From: Saccopteryx bilineata
Taxonomy: Eukaryota; Chordata; Mammalia; Chiroptera; Emballonuridae
Length of the DNA: 64,000 bases
Reading direction: 5' to 3'
NCBI RefSeq assembly: GCF_036850765.1
Contig: NC_089498.1
Span: 54,983,795-55,047,794, forward strand
Made by a program: the position numbers and the translations under genes. A model generated the notes under the pieces. That model did not search any database. It was not told where the DNA came from and saw nothing but the letters and a program-made list of their open reading frames with translations. Of the stretch, positions 60,840 through 64,000 are shown piece by piece (position 1 is the stretch's first letter; every line of letters begins with the position of its first letter).

Positions 60840-61289
60840 AAATATTTATGTTTTCACCACCCACAATAAGAAATAAAATACTACTGGCGCCTCATATATC
60901 TCTCTGTGTGCCTTATAGTAGAATTTGCAAGTTTTGGTACTTTGAATAATAGAATTACATTGCATGTATTCTGCAACTTATCTCTTCTTCTGCAATGTTA
61001 TCTTTTTCTGGTTAATCCATACTAATGCACACATCTTTATGGACTAGATGCTATGAATTACTCCATTGCATAACAATACTACACTTCATTTACCCATTCT
61101 CTTATTGGTAGAATTATTGTTGAGATAAGATTTTTTTAAATTTGTATTATGAACAAAGTCCTAATGAATGTTATGACATATTTCTCTTAATTTTTAACTA
61201 GAGAAGTATTTTAGGGAATGTTTTTAGAAAAGAAGTTTTGGGCCATAAGTAAGGTACATATTTAAATTAATTAGGTTACTTCAACTTTT

Positions 61290-61323
61290 TTAAAATTTAT
61301 TCATTTTAGAGAGGCAAGAGGAC

Positions 61324-61371
<48 letters not shown>

Positions 61372-61491
61372 GGGAAGGAGCAGGAAGCATCAACTCCCAT
61401 ATGTGCCTTGACCAGGCAAGCCCAGGGTTGCAAACTGGTGACCTTAGAATTACAGGTCGACACTTTATCCGCTGCACCACCACAGGTCAGG
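61290..61491 (-). mobile_element. SINE group B, minus strand
   Basis: The minus strand starts GCCTGACCTGTGGTGGTGCA. GA tract at 61327-61370. TSD A(C/A)TTCAACTTTTTT / ACAACATTTTTTT, approximate. Confidence 0.93.
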
Positions 61492-61699
61492 CACAACATT
61501 TTTTTCTAAATTTCTCTACCATTTTCATAGTTATCAGCAGTTTCAGAGTTTCCCTTTTTTCTCAGGATCCATACACTAGCCTTTCAATTTTTATTATTTT
61601 GATTGTTGTGACATAGAGTATTTCATGTGCTTCTATGTATGTATTTTTCTTGGCAATTGCTCATGTTTAATAAACATGTCTTCTCTACTGTTAAATGCT

Positions 61700-62043
61700 T
61701 TTTTTGTTTGTTTGTTTGTTTTTTACAGAGACAGAGAGAGAGTCAGAGAGAGGGACAGACAGGGACAGACAGACAGCAACAAAGAGAGATGAGAAGCATC
61801 AATTATTAGTTTTTTGTTGCAGCACCTTAGTTGTTCATTGATTGCTTTTTCATATGTGCCTTGACTGTGGGCCTTCAGCAGACTGAGTAACCCCTTACTC
61901 AAGTCAGCGACCTTGAGTCCAAGCTGGTGAGCTTTGCTCAAACCAGATGAGCCCATGCTCAAGCTGGCGACCTCGGGGTCTCAAACCTGGGTCCTCCACA
62001 TCTTAGTCCGATGCTCTATCCACTGCACCACTGCCTGGTCAGG
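61700..62043 (-). mobile_element. SINE group C, minus strand
   Basis: The minus strand starts GCCTGACCAGGCAGTGGTGC. GAGATGAGAAGCATCAATTA is visible on +. TSD CTCTACTGTTAAATG / CTCTACTGTTATATG at 61684 and 62044. Confidence 0.94.
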
Positions 62044-62313
62044 CTCTACTGTTATATGTTTATTCATTTTTATTGCATTGTTGTTGCTTTTAGTTAATGT
62101 ATTCTGATAACTAATTGAGTATTTGTTACAAGTGTTGAAAATATCTTTTACCAGTTTATGGAATGAACTCTCATCCTCTTTAAAGTCTTTTGATAGAGAA
62201 GACTCTCTTATTTTTAATATATCATACTTATATATTTTTCCTTTCTGTGACTTATTTAACAAAACCATCATGGTCATAAAGGCATAAGAATATTTTTTCT
62301 AAAGTTTCTATAG

Positions 62314-62526
62314 ACGTGATGGCAAACCTTTTTATAAAAACCGCCCACTTTTGCAGTGCTGGTCAACCTGGTCCGTCCTGCCCACTAGTGGGCGGTAGCG
62401 GTGCAACCAAACGGTGCTGTGATTGGCCCACCATGAAACCTGGACTGGCCACTAGTGGGCGGGAGAGAACAGGTTGACCAGTACTGAAAAAGTGGGTGGT
62501 TTTTATAAAAAGGGTCGCCATCACGG
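62314..62526. mobile_element. Palindromic non-autonomous hAT-type element (MITE), complete
   Basis: The ends are inverted: (A)CGTGATGGC(A)AACCTTTTTATAAAAACC at the left and GGTTTTTATAAAAAGGGTCGCCATCACG at the right. The inversion continues inward through GCCCACTAGTGGGC motifs (62378 and 62449), so most of the 213 bp can fold on itself. TSD TTCTATAG is exact at 62306-62313 and 62527-62534. Confidence 0.92.
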
Positions 62527-62841
62527 TTCTATAGTTTTATATTTTGTCTTTCCCATGTAGGTTGGCATATATTTGGAATTAACTGTGGTAATTGTTTAAT
62601 AAATGTTAAAGAACAATTTTCAATTTCTTTATGAGAAATTATCTTAGAATAATTTTAAAGGAGTTTATCACATACCCACTGTTCTGCAAATGCTACATCT
62701 TTTTATACCTCTATTTATTCATGATATATGCGTGGACTAGTTTTGTACAATTCATTTGGTTTCTTTGATCTAAGTGGCCTCTCTCTGTGCTAATATCACA
62801 GTGTTTTATTTACCACAAACTTAGAAATGAGTCTTTATTAC

Positions 62842-63168
62842 GCCTGACCAGGCAGGTGGCGCAGCAGATAGAGTGATGGACTTGGACATGGAGGACCCAG
62901 GTTTGAAACCCAGAGGTCGCTGGCTTGAGCATGGGCTCATCTGGTTTGAGCAAGACTCACCAGCTTATGTCCAAGGTCACTGGCTTGAGCAAGGGGTCAC
63001 TCGCTCTGATGTAGACCACTGGTCAAGGCACATATGAGAAGGCAATCAATAAACAGCTAAGCCTTAACAAAGAACTGATGCTTCTCATCTCTCTCCCTTC
63101 CTGTATGTCTGTCCCTCTCTCTGTAACCAAAAAAAAAAATAAATAAATAAATAAATAAAATAATAATA
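62842..63168 (+). mobile_element. SINE group C with (AAAT)n tail
   Basis: GCCTGACCAGGCAGGTGGCG head, GGTTTGAAACCCAGAGGTCG, repeated TGGCTTGAGCAAGGGGTCAC, then ATAAATAAATAAATAAAAT. No clear TSD. Confidence 0.93.
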
Positions 63169-64000
63169 TTTGTGACTGGTAGGAAAAATTCACCCATGAT
63201 ATATTTTTTTCTTTAGGAATCTCTTGATGGATCCTGATTTCCCCTTCTAAAAAAAAAAATTAAATATCACGTTGTCAAGTTCCAGATAAAAATAAATATT
63301 GGAATTTTAATTGAAATTTTATTTGTAGATCACTTTCTCTTCTAATAGCTATGTGTTTTCTAGACAGAGTAAATGATATATATGTCTCTTCATAAATACA
63401 TGTAAGTCATCTTTAATGTCTTTTAGTAAACATTCATTTTCAAACAATGATCTTTATTATATATTTTTTAGTTTTTTGTTATTGTTAAGTTTTACTCTTG
63501 TTTCCCCACAGAGGAGGGGAATAACATCTTTATTATTATATTTTTATACTTGCTTCTGCGATAAAACACACATACAGATAATTGAATTTATCTTATTGAT
63601 TTTCTACCCAGCAAACTTGCTTAGTGTTTGAATTAACTTTTAAATGTTAGAGTTAGCTTGCTTAATTGTTAATTAAGCAAAAGTTAATTAAGCAAAAGTT
63701 AATTCCAACAATTTGTAAATTACTGTTTTCTTTATTTTAAATGGAGAGTCATATCTGCAAGTCAGTAGTTATTCTTCCTTTCTGAGCTAAATGACTATTT
63801 TTCTGCCTTAAAGCACTTATCCTCCAATGTAATGTTGAATGAAAGTAAGGAGGCACTATTCTCTTTTTTGTCTTGATTTTGAAGATAACTCTTACACTGA
63901 TTTATGGTTAAATAAGAGGTAGCTATCCATTATCAAGTTAAGTAAGTTTCTTTCCTATTTAAGAGTTGTTTTTAGTGTATTTTAAGATAATGTTTAATTA

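Larger units (their letters stand above)
60840..64000 (-). mobile_element. Probable old L1, minus strand, split by four insertions
   Basis: GTAGAATTTGCAAGTTTTGG, ATTACTCCATTGCATAACAAT, TTACCCATTCTCTTATTGG and the later ATTTATCTTATTGATTTTCT ACCCAGCAAACTTGCTTAG read as antisense old L1 (3' UTR then ORF2). The identification is firm near 61 kb, weaker from 62.5 kb on. Insertions at 61290, 61700, 62314 and 62842 are listed apart. Confidence 0.45.

Overview
This is vertebrate nuclear DNA from a bat. It is AT-rich, has no dense coding, and is crowded with retrotransposons. Three tRNA-derived SINE groups are present: A, a long ~390-bp element with a CCCTGGCCGG-type head; B, GCCTGACCTGTGGTGG; and C, GCCTGACCAGGCAGTGG. 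Together with bat-type L1 3' ends this fits a rhinolophoid bat (Rhinolophus/Hipposideros type). The species call is inference from remembered repeat families, not a search.

Only one host coding segment can be supported: a 66-bp exon on the minus strand (39249-39314) with consensus acceptor and donor sites. Its 22-codon reading frame is the N-terminal EC1 segment of protocadherin-15 (PCDH15), the inner-ear tip-link cadherin. The size matches human PCDH15 exon 3 (c.92-157). The window is therefore read as intron 3 (1-39248), exon 3, and intron 2 (39315-64000) of PCDH15 on the minus strand. The neighbouring exons were not found.

The rest is intron filled by insertions, many with readable target-site duplications (TSDs). 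Highlights from left to right: a solo LTR with 13-bp perfect terminal inverted repeats (1260-1756); two insertions stacked at one target site, the second of them an L1 that later took a SINE (14008-15770); a 366-bp hAT-type element with an 8-bp TSD (20820-21185); a chimeric insert (33524-35366) in which decayed retroviral gag-like RNA sequence is joined through a poly(A) to an L1 3' end inside one 16-bp TSD; related LTRs at 36827, 45373 and 53017; an antisense solo LTR about 350 bp from exon 3; and a second, palindromic hAT-type element (62314-62526).

The most unusual locus is at 49858-51475. It is a compact LTR element (5' LTR, primer-binding-like site, ORF, polypurine tract, truncated 3' LTR) lying inside an antisense L1. 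Its long open frame predicts one membrane segment followed by a long acidic coiled coil. I do not recognise this as a standard gag, pro, pol or env product. It is the best candidate here for something undescribed, although it could be a known bat ERV family.

Most six-frame ORFs fall in SINE bodies or simple repeats and are not genes. No functional tRNA, CRISPR array, CpG island or bacterial feature was seen.
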